Source: Clostridiales bacterium (GTDB lineage: Bacteria; Bacillota; Clostridia; Oscillospirales; Butyricicoccaceae). Taken from it: a DNA stretch of 13,296 nt. Under the pieces are notes generated by a model, which did no database searches, was not told where the DNA came from, and saw only the letters and a program-made list of their open reading frames with translations. Location: the NCBI GenBank assembly GCA_019421385.1, contig JAHZFK010000060.1, positions 1 to 13,296 on the forward strand. Reading direction: 5' to 3'. Shown here piece after piece: positions 1 to 7,022 of the stretch. How positions within the stretch are numbered: the first letter of the stretch is position 1; each line of letters begins with the position of its first letter. A program made the translations under genes and the position numbers.

Positions 1-1
1 G

Positions 2-55
2 CCCGGCAAAATCCCGGTTTTCGATCTGGGAGCAGGGTACAATGCGGATATGTAG
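2..55 (+). CDS. 3' end of an unidentified upstream gene (partial)
   Basis: Reading from base 2, an open frame enters from the window edge and stops at TAG (53-55), ending in PGKIPVFDLGAGYNADM. It overlaps the next gene's ATG at 42 by 14 bases. Such short overlaps are typical of co-transcribed bacterial genes, and the GGGAG that serves the downstream gene lies inside this frame. Only 17 residues are visible, so no family can be assigned. In conjugative elements a coupling or translocase gene often sits here, but nothing in these residues proves that. Confidence 0.45.
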   Translation, partial: PGKIPVFDLGAGYNADM

Positions 56-1031
56 GAACAGCGCTACGTGGCTGCTGCTGCAAGTCAGTGTGGTCTGCGG
101 ACAGCTGCCATACCATGCGATCAAATTGCTGGGCAGCAACTATGCGCGCACACAGGATGCGTTTCAGAAGCTATGCCGCGCGGGGTATCTGGAAGTTGTC
201 AAGGCGCCGGGACACAAGAGTTATTTTGTTACAGACGCCGGGTTTGAAGCCTATTGCCGGGTGTTGCAAAAAGATCGGAGAAAATCGAAAGCGTTCACCC
301 GGGACAAGCCGACGGGCACGCACAGCATCGAAAAGGCGGTGCGGCTCAGCCGCATCAACGAGGCGTGGCTGTTCTTTGTCCTGCTTTGCAGGCGCAAATA
401 CCAGACGTCCTTGCAGATCAAGCGCGAACAGGAACGGAAAGCTGTCCGCAGCACCGACAGCCTGAAATATTCTCGGTTCGTCGGTTGCATCTATGACGAG
501 GGGCGGTTCATCCATCCGGTGTATCACTTCGGGAACGGCAACCAGCGGCTCAATCCCAACGGCGAGAAAAACGCGGCCGTGCGGCTGGCCGGGGCGATGA
601 TGTCATTCGAAAAGGTGATCCTCGTCGAAACGCCAGAAGCGATCGCGGACATTCTGGAATACTCGCTCTGGGCGCTGAAAAAAGATCCCCGTGCGCTGCG
701 GCACATGAGGCTGAACTTCCATATCACATGGGAGGACAACGCGATTTTACTGCCGCTGGATGGGTCAGCACAAGCCTTTGTGCAGCACTTTGACCGGAAG
801 GACTGGCGCATCACCATTGCGCAGATGGAAGAACAGGAGAAGGCCAAGTCAGGCGTTACCATCTCCTTGCTTCAGGGGCAATGGATGGAACTACTGGAGT
901 ATCTGGCACGGCAGCCAGACCCGGAAGCGCCGGTGCGTATCATGGTATGGGATTTTCAGCAGCCGGTGCTGTGGGTGCTGCGAGAGCGGGGTATGCTGCC
1001 GAAAAAAGCACAGGTTGGGGTGTGTCGATAA
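42..1031 (+). CDS. Winged-helix protein, replication-relaxation-like, of a mobile element
   Basis: This 329-residue soluble protein begins at ATG 42, with GGGAG at 28-32 as ribosome-binding site. Residues 1-75 look like a winged helix-turn-helix: a helical start, then 'QKLCRAGYLEVV', then a wing ending 'SYFVTDAGFEAY', the 'short helix, Gly-Tyr-Leu, Y-x-x-T-x-x-G' pattern of such domains. The rest is a mixed alpha/beta domain, including 'YSRFVGCIYDEG' and 'VILVETPEAI', with no catalytic motif I recognise. The layout resembles replication-relaxation family proteins of integrative and conjugative elements, which lie near the coupling gene and integrase. The integrase following on the same strand supports this. 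The frame is also open upstream to the window edge, so a longer protein cannot be excluded. The gene is GC-rich compared with the region after 2500. Confidence 0.7.
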   Translation: MRICRNSATWLLLQVSVVCGQLPYHAIKLLGSNYARTQDAFQKLCRAGYLEVVKAPGHKSYFVTDAGFEAYCRVLQKDRRKSKAFTRDKPTGTHSIEKAVRLSRINEAWLFFVLLCRRKYQTSLQIKREQERKAVRSTDSLKYSRFVGCIYDEGRFIHPVYHFGNGNQRLNPNGEKNAAVRLAGAMMSFEKVILVETPEAIADILEYSLWALKKDPRALRHMRLNFHITWEDNAILLPLDGSAQAFVQHFDRKDWRITIAQMEEQEKAKSGVTISLLQGQWMELLEYLARQPDPEAPVRIMVWDFQQPVLWVLRERGMLPKKAQVGVCR

Positions 1032-1131
1032 ATTGTAATCTCGCCATGCTCCCTTCAAACATTTGATTCACTTACATCTTCACGGATTACCTTATTTTCC
1101 TGCATTAGCTCATACATGTTCACAGTAAATG

Positions 1132-1140
1132 TGCTATACT
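1132..1140 (+). promoter_or_regulatory. Extended -10 promoter of the integrase gene
   Basis: TATACT at 1135-1140 is preceded by TG and one base (TGC), giving an extended -10 element. No good -35 lies 16-18 bases upstream. Transcription would start near 1147, about 37 bases before the integrase ATG. Confidence 0.4.
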
Positions 1141-1183
1141 AAGGATAACAGCGGAATCCATGTGCCATGGAAAGGAGGCCATC

Positions 1184-2377
1184 ATGGCACAACGTAAAAA
1201 ACGTGAATCCGGTAGCGGAACCATCACTAAGCGAAAAGACGGACGCTGGGAAGCACGCTATACTTCCGGCATAAATCCCGCGACCGGCAAACCAATCCGG
1301 CACTGTATTTATGGCAAAACACAAAAGGCAGTTGCTGCAAAATTACGTGAGGTGACGCGGGATATCGACACCGGCTCTTATATTGAACCGACACAATATA
1401 CGGTCGCTGAATGGATGCAAACCTATCTTGCGGAGTATACCATGAATTTGAAGCCCTACGCACTGCACTCCTACGAAGCTGTGATACGAAATCATATAAC
1501 ACCGGCACTAGGCAAGATCAAATTGCAGGCATTGAACACGGTACAAATTCAGGCCTTTGTGAATTCGCTTTGCCGACCTGTATGCAATGGAGGCAAAGCA
1601 CTCTCACCTAAAACTGCAAAGAATGTTTATGGTGTTCTGCATCGAGGGCTGGATCTGGCGGTTCGTATCGGTCTGTTGCGTTGCAACCCAGCAAGTTCAT
1701 GTATTCTGCCCAAAGTACCGAAGCCGGAGATCAAGACAATCACAGATGAGCAATTAGATCGTTTTCTTGCGGCCTGCCGTCCTGACCCATTTTACCGACT
1801 CTATCTGGTCGATTTGTTCACAGGTATGCGGCAGGGCGAAATTCTTGGTCTATCTTGGCCGGATATCGACTGGGAACACGGCTCTTTGTATCTGCATCAA
1901 CAACTACAGCAATACTTGACGCGGGGCGACTGCAATTGCTACATGAACACCTTGAAAAACGGCAAGTCACGCACCATTACAGTAGCACCTACCGTGTTAC
2001 ATATTCTACAGGAGCAGCGACTGCTGCAAAATAGACAGCGCATGGCGGCAGGTGCATTATGGGAAAACGAATTCAATCTGGTTTTCACGAATGACCTCGG
2101 GCGACCTCTGAACCGCAGGACCGTATATAAGCATCTCAAAAAGATACTTGCCAGCATTGGCATGAATGATTGTTATTTCCATACGCTCCGACATACGTTC
2201 GCCACCCTCTCCCTGCAAAACGGTGACGATGTTCTGACCGTAAAGGAGAACCTTGGGCATCATTCTGCGGCATTTACACTGAATACCTACGGTCATCTGA
2301 CACAGGCTATGCGCCGCGACAGCGCAGAGCGCATGGAGAAGTTGATTCAAACCACTGTGATTTCCAAAAATGCGTGA
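1184..2377 (+). CDS. Tyrosine recombinase/integrase
   Basis: A site-specific recombinase of 397 residues that would catalyse integration and excision of a mobile element through a 3'-phosphotyrosyl intermediate. ATG 1184 is chosen because GGAGG at 1174-1178 lies five bases upstream; an in-frame ATG at 1160 has no such site. The domains follow the family order. Residues 1-50 form an AP2-like arm-binding start (GSGTITKRKDGRWEARY), about 65-155 a SAM-like core-binding domain, and about 175-390 the catalytic domain. All active-site residues are visible: R216 (FTGMRQGE), probable beta-hairpin K261 (KNGKSRTI), H333 and R336 (HTLRH), H359 (LGHH) and nucleophile Y369 (LNTYGH). It appears intact and active. 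The gene points at the tRNA-Ser 3' fragment 108 bases past its stop, the usual place for an attachment site. Confidence 0.95.
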   Translation: MAQRKKRESGSGTITKRKDGRWEARYTSGINPATGKPIRHCIYGKTQKAVAAKLREVTRDIDTGSYIEPTQYTVAEWMQTYLAEYTMNLKPYALHSYEAVIRNHITPALGKIKLQALNTVQIQAFVNSLCRPVCNGGKALSPKTAKNVYGVLHRGLDLAVRIGLLRCNPASSCILPKVPKPEIKTITDEQLDRFLAACRPDPFYRLYLVDLFTGMRQGEILGLSWPDIDWEHGSLYLHQQLQQYLTRGDCNCYMNTLKNGKSRTITVAPTVLHILQEQRLLQNRQRMAAGALWENEFNLVFTNDLGRPLNRRTVYKHLKKILASIGMNDCYFHTLRHTFATLSLQNGDDVLTVKENLGHHSAAFTLNTYGHLTQAMRRDSAERMEKLIQTTVISKNA

Positions 2378-2446
2378 TTGTCGTCAGGATCGTCGTCAAA
2401 GAAAGCAATAACCTCAACATAATTTCGTTTTCTTTGCGATAATAGC

Positions 2447-2479
2447 AAAAACCGCACTTTATCTTTCGATAAAGTGCGG
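2447..2479 (-). terminator. Rho-independent terminator just after the tRNA-Ser 3' end
   Basis: CCGCACTTTATC (2452-2463) and GATAAAGTGCGG (2468-2479) form a perfect 12-bp stem with a 4-base loop. The run of five A at 2447-2451 reads as a U tract only on the - strand, so termination is in that direction. The hairpin starts five bases after the CCA of the tRNA fragment, exactly where a tRNA gene's own terminator would be. It could also help separate the integrase from - strand transcription coming from the right. Confidence 0.75.
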
Positions 2480-2484
2480 TAATC

Positions 2485-2507
2485 TGGCGGAGAGTCAGGG
2501 ATTTGAA
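2485..2507 (-). other. tRNA-Ser 3'-end fragment, candidate attachment-site core
   Basis: On the - strand this reads T-loop TTCAAAT, T-stem 3' half CCCTG, acceptor 3' half ACTCTCC, discriminator G, then CCA: 7+5+7+1+3 bases, an exact fit to the last 23 bases of a tRNA gene. G at position 73 with a predicted 5' GGAGAGT acceptor half points to tRNA-Ser. The upstream sequence does not supply the other T-stem half (CAGGG expected, TGATT found), so the tRNA is not complete here. A truncated tRNA 3' end beside a tyrosine integrase is the signature of an att core left by integration into a tRNA gene. Confidence 0.8.
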
Positions 2508-2600
2508 AATCAAAAATGCGATTTTTTGAACTTCTGATGATGTAAATCCGTCTATTATGTGCAAATAATTTAATTTTTCATCGCCATTGGTACATACAAT

Positions 2601-2695
2601 TTAGGTTCTTATCAACGTGTTTGCACTCGCCGTTGCACTCAAACCAACGTAATATTTTCTTCGACATCTTTCGCTCACAAACTTCAAGAACCTAA
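2601..2695. repeat. Inverted repeat enclosing TTGCACTC direct repeats
   Basis: TTAGGTTCTT (2601-2610) and AAGAACCTAA (2686-2695) are perfect 10-bp inverted repeats 75 bases apart. Between them TTGCACTC occurs twice (2621-2628 and 2633-2640), and CGTTG/CAACG (2631-2635, 2645-2649) forms a small inner hairpin. The set lies 90-190 bases from the tRNA fragment, so recombinase or excisionase arm sites are possible. No binding protein can be named from sequence. Confidence 0.6.
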
Positions 2696-2808
2696 TACTG
2701 AGATCTATCTAACATTCTGTCCTTTCTTCCCTTTTCGACTGATTTTCAGCTCAATGTTGCAATCCAGATTTTAAATTTCACTCTTGTACGCGACATTCCA
2801 AATTGATT

Positions 2809-2827
2809 TTGGTGCCCCGAGCACCAA
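2809..2827. repeat. Small perfect hairpin
   Basis: TTGGTGC (2809-2815), loop CCCGA, then GCACCAA (2821-2827). Neither strand has a clear U tract after it. At most it is a weak terminator for - strand transcription leaving the defence cluster. Confidence 0.35.
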
Positions 2828-2894
2828 TTCTCGCTGAGCTTGCACCTATTCGTTTCAGCGTATTTTTCAATTCATCTCAGTAAATACTTTTTTT

Positions 2895-3080
2895 ATGAGT
2901 AATAAGAAAATATCATTTGTTTTTTTCAATCAAATATATCATATTTCCAGCCAAAATGACATTTTGACTGTAACTACAAACGAAGGAATTGTATGTTTGC
3001 ACGCCACCACAGAAGTACTAGCTAGTAAACAAGATCCATTTTCCGCACTAGTTCTTAATATCTACCACACGCTATTTTGA
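2895..3080 (+). CDS. Possible small hypothetical protein (61 residues)
   Basis: An ATG at 2895 opens 61 codons with an ordinary amino-acid mix and no low-complexity runs, rich in strand-forming residues (KISFVFFNQIYHI, ILTVTTNEGIVCLH). It ends at 3080, overlapping the convergent DUF262/HNH gene's stop by nine bases. There is no ribosome-binding site; the bases before the ATG are a T run. I recognise no family. It may be a real small gene at the edge of the cluster or a chance frame; the missing ribosome-binding site favours chance. Confidence 0.22.
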   Translation: MSNKKISFVFFNQIYHISSQNDILTVTTNEGIVCLHATTEVLASKQDPFSALVLNIYHTLF

Positions 3081-5090
3081 AAGGGCTGTTATGCGATTGG
3101 ACGTAAATGCAGTAATAAACAACTTTCTACGCGCATTACACATGAGTGAAATATTAGCAACATCAGAATATTGTTCAAATTCCTCTTGTTTAATTCCAGT
3201 ATATGTGTTAATCTGCAATTTTAGCCATCTATCCGTGATTTCATTTAGTGCTTTTGCTTTTTTTGAAATATTATCTTTGGTTGGCAGTAACGCTAAATTG
3301 ATAAGACTATCCTTATATGCTTGATTGATCATTGTATTCCCAACAAAACGTTCCTTAGGGATAATATGATCCACATCAAAGCATACATTCACCTGATTTA
3401 TAGGGGAGCAGTTGGTAATTACATAATAATAGTACAATACTGGCTTAAGTATTTTTACAGTAGTCTCTTGACCATTATAATTACCCATGCAAGCACCTGT
3501 GATAAAATTCTTCCAATCTTCTGCATCAACCGGAGTCACTCTCGGTTTCCAATTCTTTATGTCACTTGACATCTTTGAATCGCCTGAACCACGCCACGTT
3601 TTTGTAGCATATTCAAATACAAGCTTATCAAACAGGATTCTGGCATCTCTTTGCAATGCTTTTGTTTCTCCAGATACTGTGCTTGGACAACCTCGTTCCT
3701 TCCAATCCAACCATATAATAGTCAAAAACTCCAATGCAATTGCATTACCCATTAATTTAGTGATTGGTCGCTTCCAGCTTTGATAAAATTTAAAGAACGT
3801 ATCGGCCAACAATATACTACATACTGTATTTAATTGCTGAAGTAATTCATCAATATCATATTCCCACTTGATACTTTCGTCCTGTTCCAGCTCATTTACC
3901 TGTTTATTAGACATACCTTGTGCATAAATAGAACTTAAAAGCTTAAATCCCAAGGAAATCTCATCCATTGAGATTTCCTTCTTCTTGCGCACATCTTCAT
4001 ATGTATCAAAAATGAGATTCTCGTCTTTAATTCTCGAAATAAAAGTAGCAGCAATATCCCAACGAACAATAGAATCAGGTGCTGGAATACCCAGATTTCT
4101 ATACATCTCCTTTATTCGATCCACAACGGCTGGATCTACCAAATTAACGCTTTTGTTCCAATATGGTTTTGCCGACAACAATTCTTCTGCTTTTAATTGA
4201 GTTCCACCACGATTAATTCTGGAAAAGATATTTTGCGCATCAAGAGGGGTGGCATTTGTTAAGCGAATAATACCAATTCTAGCATCTGTGAACACTTTTT
4301 CTGATCGATCAACAACATCCAAGCTATTTAAGATGTTATCCCATTTAATAGCGACATCTTTTTCAAATTTTTCTTGATCTTTAACGTCGAAATTCTGTAG
4401 ATAGTATTCAACAAAAAAGTCTTGTGTTCTTTCTCCTTCATTTTCTTGTTCTGCCGCCCTAAGTAACTCAAGGATAAAACGCCGCAGAGCTTTTGGATCT
4501 ATCTTAGAATTATTTTTAATCGGGGCATATTTCAACCTGGAAAAATACTTTCTAAAATCAAATGTTTGCTCCCATTTACTACCTGAAGGCTTATTTTGAT
4601 GCACCATGAGAATGATATCTAGTAAGGTTTGAAGCCCTCTACGTTGTTTAGCGCTATCGAAGGAATTCTCCTCAGCACCTTCATTAGATTCTTCCTCTTC
4701 TCCATATTGGTTAACATCATCTGCATTGTTGACAGTCACTTCTTCTGTTTGGAGATATCGTTCAACCTTTTCCCAGTACGTGTTTTTTACTTCAAGTTCG
4801 TCAGCAGTTTTTCCAAATCCGATATACGATTTTGCCCACTCGTACAATTCGACCGGATTATCCCGCATAGAAGATAATGCCGACCGACGCTGACGACCAT
4901 CCAGAAGCCAAGAAGTTTTTTGTTCTTGGTTCACAATAACAACTCCAACAGGATAATCCTGAAAGACGCTTATTGCAAGTTCAAAATTTTGCTTTTTATC
5001 CCATGTTGCTTTTCTTTGAAATCTCGGAAGGCGGAGTTTTCCATCCTCCAAAAAAGAGATTAAAGGCATGGGTTCTATAATATAACTCAT
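3072..5090 (-). CDS. DUF262/HNH protein, GmrSD-like (type IV restriction class)
   Basis: A 672-residue protein with two signatures of the GmrSD group. The N-terminal DUF262 (ParB/GmrS-like nucleotide-binding) part has LPRFQRKATW at 21-30, YPVG at 46-49 and DGRQR at 64-68, a one-residue variant of the usual DGQQR. The family's 'F-x-R-I-N-x-G-G-T-x-L' motif is at 289-299. An acidic linker spans about 121-145. The C-terminal GmrD-like HNH/DUF1524 part has DHIIPK at 574-579, INLALLP at 597-603 and NISKK at 607-611. Characterised relatives hydrolyse NTP and cut phage DNA with modified cytosines, and some act with other defence genes. The start ATG has GGAG ten bases upstream. It is the last gene of the - strand defence cluster, 133 bases after the AIPR gene. 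Its true DNA target cannot be read from sequence. Confidence 0.9.
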   Translation of the reverse strand: MSYIIEPMPLISFLEDGKLRLPRFQRKATWDKKQNFELAISVFQDYPVGVVIVNQEQKTSWLLDGRQRRSALSSMRDNPVELYEWAKSYIGFGKTADELEVKNTYWEKVERYLQTEEVTVNNADDVNQYGEEEESNEGAEENSFDSAKQRRGLQTLLDIILMVHQNKPSGSKWEQTFDFRKYFSRLKYAPIKNNSKIDPKALRRFILELLRAAEQENEGERTQDFFVEYYLQNFDVKDQEKFEKDVAIKWDNILNSLDVVDRSEKVFTDARIGIIRLTNATPLDAQNIFSRINRGGTQLKAEELLSAKPYWNKSVNLVDPAVVDRIKEMYRNLGIPAPDSIVRWDIAATFISRIKDENLIFDTYEDVRKKKEISMDEISLGFKLLSSIYAQGMSNKQVNELEQDESIKWEYDIDELLQQLNTVCSILLADTFFKFYQSWKRPITKLMGNAIALEFLTIIWLDWKERGCPSTVSGETKALQRDARILFDKLVFEYATKTWRGSGDSKMSSDIKNWKPRVTPVDAEDWKNFITGACMGNYNGQETTVKILKPVLYYYYVITNCSPINQVNVCFDVDHIIPKERFVGNTMINQAYKDSLINLALLPTKDNISKKAKALNEITDRWLKLQINTYTGIKQEEFEQYSDVANISLMCNARRKLFITAFTSNRITALSK

Positions 5091-5185
5091 TCAGCATCAA
5101 CTCCCTGAATTGAAACGATTCAAATACCCATCTCTTGTATTTTAAGGATAAATCTAACAAAAAATATAAAAGTCTAATCAGTAAA

Positions 5186-5194
5186 ATTGTATCA
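5186..5194 (-). promoter_or_regulatory. Possible internal promoter before the DUF262/HNH gene
   Basis: In the 133-base gap after the AIPR gene, the - strand carries TGATACAAT, an extended -10 element. A perfect TTGACA (complement of 5203-5208) lies upstream, but only 11 bases away, too close for a standard -35. The gap suggests the last gene may also be transcribed separately from the genes ahead of it. Confidence 0.3.
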
Positions 5195-5223
5195 TTTGAA
5201 TTTGTCAACTGTATACTTTTCCA

Positions 5224-6963
5224 TTAAAGATTAACTTCACCCACAAAAATGCTCAACTGCGGCTGAAGTATTTCCTGAACTGATGTAAATAGTCCAACTA
5301 CTGTGTCTGCAGCATTTTCAGATAGTTCTTTACTTTTCAGTCCATCCCTCAATACAGCTTCCAACGGAGAACAACCCATAGGTAGAATTGATTTGATAAC
5401 TATTTTCCAAAGTTGAACTAATTCATCAAAATTCGAATTGTTTTTAAATGCAAGGGCCCAATTGTCTTTAATTTTCTTTCCTATTACTCCTTCCATACAC
5501 TTAGCGACAGTATACAAAAATAGCATTTTCGAACCTCGTTTAGCCAAATATTTATGCTGTTTTTCTTCACTGTCGGTTCTGTCATCTGATTTTTGTTGTA
5601 ACTCTAATTTATACGAATCGATGGAACGAGCCAAAGAATAAGTGAATATAATATGTTCTGCTGTCAAGTTTTCTGGAAAGATACTACTATATAAATGATC
5701 GTTACTCCATAAATCATTTTTCGAGTTGTACGCCGTGACACAATCGCCATGAAAAGCTAACAAGGCCTGTGCAACAACATATGGATCCAAAATTTCTTTG
5801 CTACGAGAAGGTCTTATGTTTCCACGCCGTCCGCCGCTATAATATAATTTTGTATATGGTTCAAATTCTGTTCGTAACCTATTTTGTGTCTTATCGTTAC
5901 TTCTTAAATCTGCCGGAAGTATTTCGTTCTGTTTATTATTGTTATTAATTATATCATCTATAATGTTAACATCATTACAAACAATAAAGCGAATTGGAAC
6001 CCATGCGTCCTTTAATTCATCCATACTACTAATAGCACCTGTCGTTTGAGCGCCGTTAATAATTGTAATTCCAGAAATTAACAATCCGTTTTTCCCATCA
6101 TCAGCTGGAGGGGTGTAACTGTTTACGAGTGCTGTAATTCCATTATTGTATGCCCAGAAATTTTCAGGCTGATGATCGACGGTCTCCATTATCCCCAAGT
6201 TAATTTTGTTTTTCTTCTTGCCAGATCCTAAATATGTTCTTGGATTTCCAGAAAAAATATCATCTTTATATGCCTGATATTGTTTTTTTAACCACTTAGC
6301 AGAAACCGCAGTAACATATGCCTTCCATTTATTTCCCGAAATTTCAAATCCTTTATTGGGGGTCTCCACTTCAAGCGTATCAGTTATTGCAATCTGCTTG
6401 CTGGAAGTGTTATACCATTTTTCAATAGTTTCGTTACCAACTTCAACAGCAAAGATTTCCACTTCATTTTTTGAAAATAGAGTTTTTAAGAGCGCCCGAG
6501 CACTGGTTTGCATGGCTGAAAGTTCTGCTTTAATGCTAGGATTATTTCGCTCATTCAGATTATGTACATACCAGAAATAGATGGTGCTTACAGAATTGTT
6601 TTCTATAGAGGATTGAAGCAAGCGTACTTGTTCTCTAATTCGTTCAGGAACATCATCTGGATTTTGAGCAAATACCCACGTTGCTGCAGTATTAAGGTCA
6701 CTCGCCTTATTTGCTGGCGCAAGATCCTCGTCCTTCGGAGTTTGTTTCGTGTATCCTTGAGCAACTACAGCCACGCCAGTATCCTCATCCACATAGATCA
6801 AATCGCATTTTTTATCGTCTCCACCATCCGTTATTGCATCGCTGGCTACAGAGACAATATCTGCTATTTCAAATCTGAGTTGCAACGCATAAAGCAATAA
6901 AGCATTATTTCCATATTGTTCTAACAGGTCTGACCTTGCTTGAAAATCCGCAGTATAATTCAT
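5224..6963 (-). CDS. AIPR-family protein (abortive infection/phage resistance)
   Basis: A 579-residue protein with hallmarks of the AIPR family: FWAYNNGIT at 269-277, INGAQTTGAI at 302-311, and a following N-rich segment (about 339-348, NNNNKQNEI). The N-terminal 170 residues resemble a restriction-endonuclease fold: 'GGDDKKCDLIYVD' at 47-59 with D54, then strand VAVVAQGYTK at 64-73. The usual Q-x-K lysine is Tyr here, with Lys two residues on, so activity is uncertain. AIPR proteins occur in restriction-linked and abortive-infection loci, but their mechanism is poorly defined. The start ATG has AGAAGGA nine bases upstream. It lies 59 bases after the restriction endonuclease gene on the same strand and 133 before the DUF262/HNH gene, implying a shared defence role. 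Confidence 0.85.
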   Translation of the reverse strand: MNYTADFQARSDLLEQYGNNALLLYALQLRFEIADIVSVASDAITDGGDDKKCDLIYVDEDTGVAVVAQGYTKQTPKDEDLAPANKASDLNTAATWVFAQNPDDVPERIREQVRLLQSSIENNSVSTIYFWYVHNLNERNNPSIKAELSAMQTSARALLKTLFSKNEVEIFAVEVGNETIEKWYNTSSKQIAITDTLEVETPNKGFEISGNKWKAYVTAVSAKWLKKQYQAYKDDIFSGNPRTYLGSGKKKNKINLGIMETVDHQPENFWAYNNGITALVNSYTPPADDGKNGLLISGITIINGAQTTGAISSMDELKDAWVPIRFIVCNDVNIIDDIINNNNKQNEILPADLRSNDKTQNRLRTEFEPYTKLYYSGGRRGNIRPSRSKEILDPYVVAQALLAFHGDCVTAYNSKNDLWSNDHLYSSIFPENLTAEHIIFTYSLARSIDSYKLELQQKSDDRTDSEEKQHKYLAKRGSKMLFLYTVAKCMEGVIGKKIKDNWALAFKNNSNFDELVQLWKIVIKSILPMGCSPLEAVLRDGLKSKELSENAADTVVGLFTSVQEILQPQLSIFVGEVNL

Positions 6964-7022
6964 ATATTTTGTTCCTTCTCAATTTGTTTTTGGCAAAAAA
7001 CACTTTTTAATTTTTGCTGGGA

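Larger units (their letters stand above)
2508..2894. other. Intergenic region with repeats, no gene seen
   Basis: No frame here has a start, ribosome-binding site and plausible composition. The stretch is AT-rich and begins directly at the tRNA fragment. It holds a perfect 10-bp inverted repeat (2601-2610 and 2686-2695), two TTGCACTC direct repeats between those arms, and a small hairpin at 2809-2827. It may be the end region of the integrated segment to its right, but that is inference. Confidence 0.5.

Noticed and set aside
3017..3028. ACTAGCTAGT palindrome
   Set aside because: Short isolated palindrome with no partner or U tract; common by chance in AT-rich DNA.
4996..5208. 70-codon - strand frame across the gap before the DUF262/HNH gene
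   Set aside because: Runs out of frame into the DUF262 N-terminus and has no ribosome-binding site; the gap looks regulatory.
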